DNA from: Kordiimonas marina
Lineage (GTDB): Bacteria; Pseudomonadota; Alphaproteobacteria; Sphingomonadales; Kordiimonadaceae
Length of the DNA: 64,000 nucleotides
Direction: 5' to 3'
NCBI RefSeq assembly: GCF_023006325.1
Contig: NZ_JAINDF010000003.1
Location: 62,001 to 126,000 of the forward strand
Both the position numbers and the translations under genes were made by a program. Positions 62,784 through 64,000 of this stretch are shown piece after piece; the first letter of the stretch is position 1; each line of letters begins with the position of its first letter. The notes beneath the pieces were generated by a model. That model was given only the letters and a program-made list of their open reading frames with translations, was not told the DNA's origin and did not search any database.

Positions 62784-63953
62784 ATGATTCTAGAGCGCTA
62801 TATCAGCAAGCAGATTTTGGTCCGGATCAGCGCCGTCATGGCACTGACGGTGGGGCTTCTGCTCATTGAAAACATGCTGAACCTGTTCCGTTTCGTCGTC
62901 CAGACAAGCGGCCCCGTGAGCGCGGTTTTCTCCATGCTCGCCTATCTTGTTCCTGAGTATATGACCATTGGGGTGCCGATCAGCCTGCTTCTCGGCATCA
63001 TGCTGGTGTATCAGAAGCTGGCGAATGATCAGGAACTGGCGGCAATGAATGCCTGCCGGGTCTCACCCTGGCGGCTTCTCCGGGTGCCCTTGATGTATGG
63101 TGCGCTGTTCGCCGTCCTGAATGCCGTGCTGGTCAGCTATATCGAGCCGTATGCCGAGTTCAAGTTCGCCGAATTCAGCTTCAAGACCCGCAGTGGCGCC
63201 TTTGGCCGGTCCATCTCGACCGGCGAATTCACCAAACTGGGGCCGGGTATCACGCTGATGGTGCAATCGGTCGACCGCAAAACCGGCGCGCTGGATGATG
63301 TCTTCCTCGAGGTCCTGGATAAAAAGGGCTCCATCACTTACGCGACTGCGGCCAAGGGCAACTTCTACCAGTCCAGCGACGCGGACAAACTGGTGTTCCG
63401 CCTGCGGGACGGGCTTATCCTGACAACCGCGATCGACCCTGCAGCCCCGGAAACCATCGGCTTTGACCAGTATGACATCCTGGTACCCTTGCCGGATATT
63501 CCCGGTTTCCGCCATCGCGGGGGGCAAGAGAACGAACTGACCCTTCGTGAATTGATCCACTTCTCGGATTCCACCAAGACCGTGCCAGAGAAACGCCAGG
63601 CCTATAGTGGCGAAGCGCAGCGGCGGATCATCTGGTTCCTGGTGCCCTTGTTCATCCCGTTCCTTGCGATCGCGCTGGCGGTACCGCCGCCCCGGAAACG
63701 CTCCCCGATGGGCATCGTTGTCGGCATCGCGCTCATCATCCTTCTGATCAAGCTGTTGGATTTTGGCGCCAATATCGAAGGTACAGCCCCGGGGCTGATC
63801 CTGTGGCCGGTCTTCTTCGGATTTGCGGGGCTGAGCCTCAGGCTCTTCTATGTCTTCGGCTTTACCTCGGGGCGTCATCCGCTTTCGATCATGTTCCGCC
63901 TGTCGGACTGGACGGCGAAAAAAGTCCGGTGGTTGCGCGGCAAAGCCCGTTGA
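62784..63953 (+). CDS. lptF: Lipopolysaccharide export permease LptF
   Basis: This 389-residue inner-membrane protein belongs to the YjgP/YjgQ family, which with LptG and LptB2 extracts LPS from the membrane. It has six membrane segments, three before and three after a periplasmic jellyroll (about 120-270). The family start is MILERYISKQILVRI, and an ANDQELAAMNACRVSPWRLLR coupling-helix block is visible. ATG 62784 is chosen for that start. An lptG gene would be expected just past the window end; the last 47 bases are noncoding. Confidence 0.92.
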   Translation: MILERYISKQILVRISAVMALTVGLLLIENMLNLFRFVVQTSGPVSAVFSMLAYLVPEYMTIGVPISLLLGIMLVYQKLANDQELAAMNACRVSPWRLLRVPLMYGALFAVLNAVLVSYIEPYAEFKFAEFSFKTRSGAFGRSISTGEFTKLGPGITLMVQSVDRKTGALDDVFLEVLDKKGSITYATAAKGNFYQSSDADKLVFRLRDGLILTTAIDPAAPETIGFDQYDILVPLPDIPGFRHRGGQENELTLRELIHFSDSTKTVPEKRQAYSGEAQRRIIWFLVPLFIPFLAIALAVPPPRKRSPMGIVVGIALIILLIKLLDFGANIEGTAPGLILWPVFFGFAGLSLRLFYVFGFTSGRHPLSIMFRLSDWTAKKVRWLRGKAR

Positions 63954-64000
63954 CGGGGCCCCGCGCCTGTGCCACAGGACGGACGCAATTTCGTGCGCTA

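Overview
The window looks like chromosomal DNA from a GC-rich alphaproteobacterium, perhaps a marine Kordiimonas-like lineage (the genus is an inference). Supporting signs are a PDH E1 beta with its own lipoyl domain, the fused ispDF gene, the order dusB-ntrB-ntrC-ntrY-ntrX-trkA followed later by hfq-hflX-mazG, a coenzyme-Q-binding COQ10-like protein, and a large TonB receptor of the Xanthomonas/Caulobacter type. Coding density is high. I see no rRNA, tRNA, CRISPR array, IS element or phage gene.

Region 1 (1-31 kb) is mostly housekeeping. The pyruvate dehydrogenase operon (pdhA partial, pdhB, a small membrane ORF, pdhC, lpd) is followed by lipA, which makes the lipoyl cofactor used by that complex. 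Two compound palindromic repeats flank lipA. Then come a DUF3667 protein, a COQ10-like protein, ispDF-pgpA-pncC on the minus strand, and the nitrogen-regulation/potassium block dusB-ntrBC-ntrYX-trkA. A second trkA faces the first one, and a divergent trkH follows. After hfq, hflX, mazG and a PAP2 phosphatase there are a nucleotidyltransferase-like protein, a copper-type P-ATPase, an alcohol dehydrogenase and a cyclopropane fatty acid synthase.

Region 2 (32.2-45.5 kb) is an accessory alpha-glucan locus: TonB receptor, two convergent flavin-dependent (tryptophan-type) halogenases, a sodium/solute symporter, a secreted GH13 amylase, a cytosolic GH13 glucosidase and a LacI regulator. AT-rich promoters upstream of the receptor, the symporter and the regulator share TTTTGCAAA-type palindromes, which suggests one local regulon. 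Between the halogenase pair and the symporter, the minus strand carries four hairpins followed by an intrinsic terminator. This is a candidate small RNA or regulatory leader, and it is the most novel-looking signal in the window.

Region 3 (45.6-60.2 kb) resembles a stress/bioenergetics island: Hsp20 and CbpA/CbpM chaperones, a Na/Pi symporter, a three-gene nucleotide/RNA module (archaeal-type thymidine/AMP phosphorylase, PRPP synthetase, beta-CASP nuclease) and a complete N-type ATPase operon in the order D-C-Q-R-B-E-F-A-G. The window ends with a glycosyltransferase-like gene, a DUF2141 protein, an unknown membrane protein and lptF.

Starts were set by ribosome-binding sites, gene overlaps and family length. 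All functional calls rest on motif recognition by eye, without database searches.
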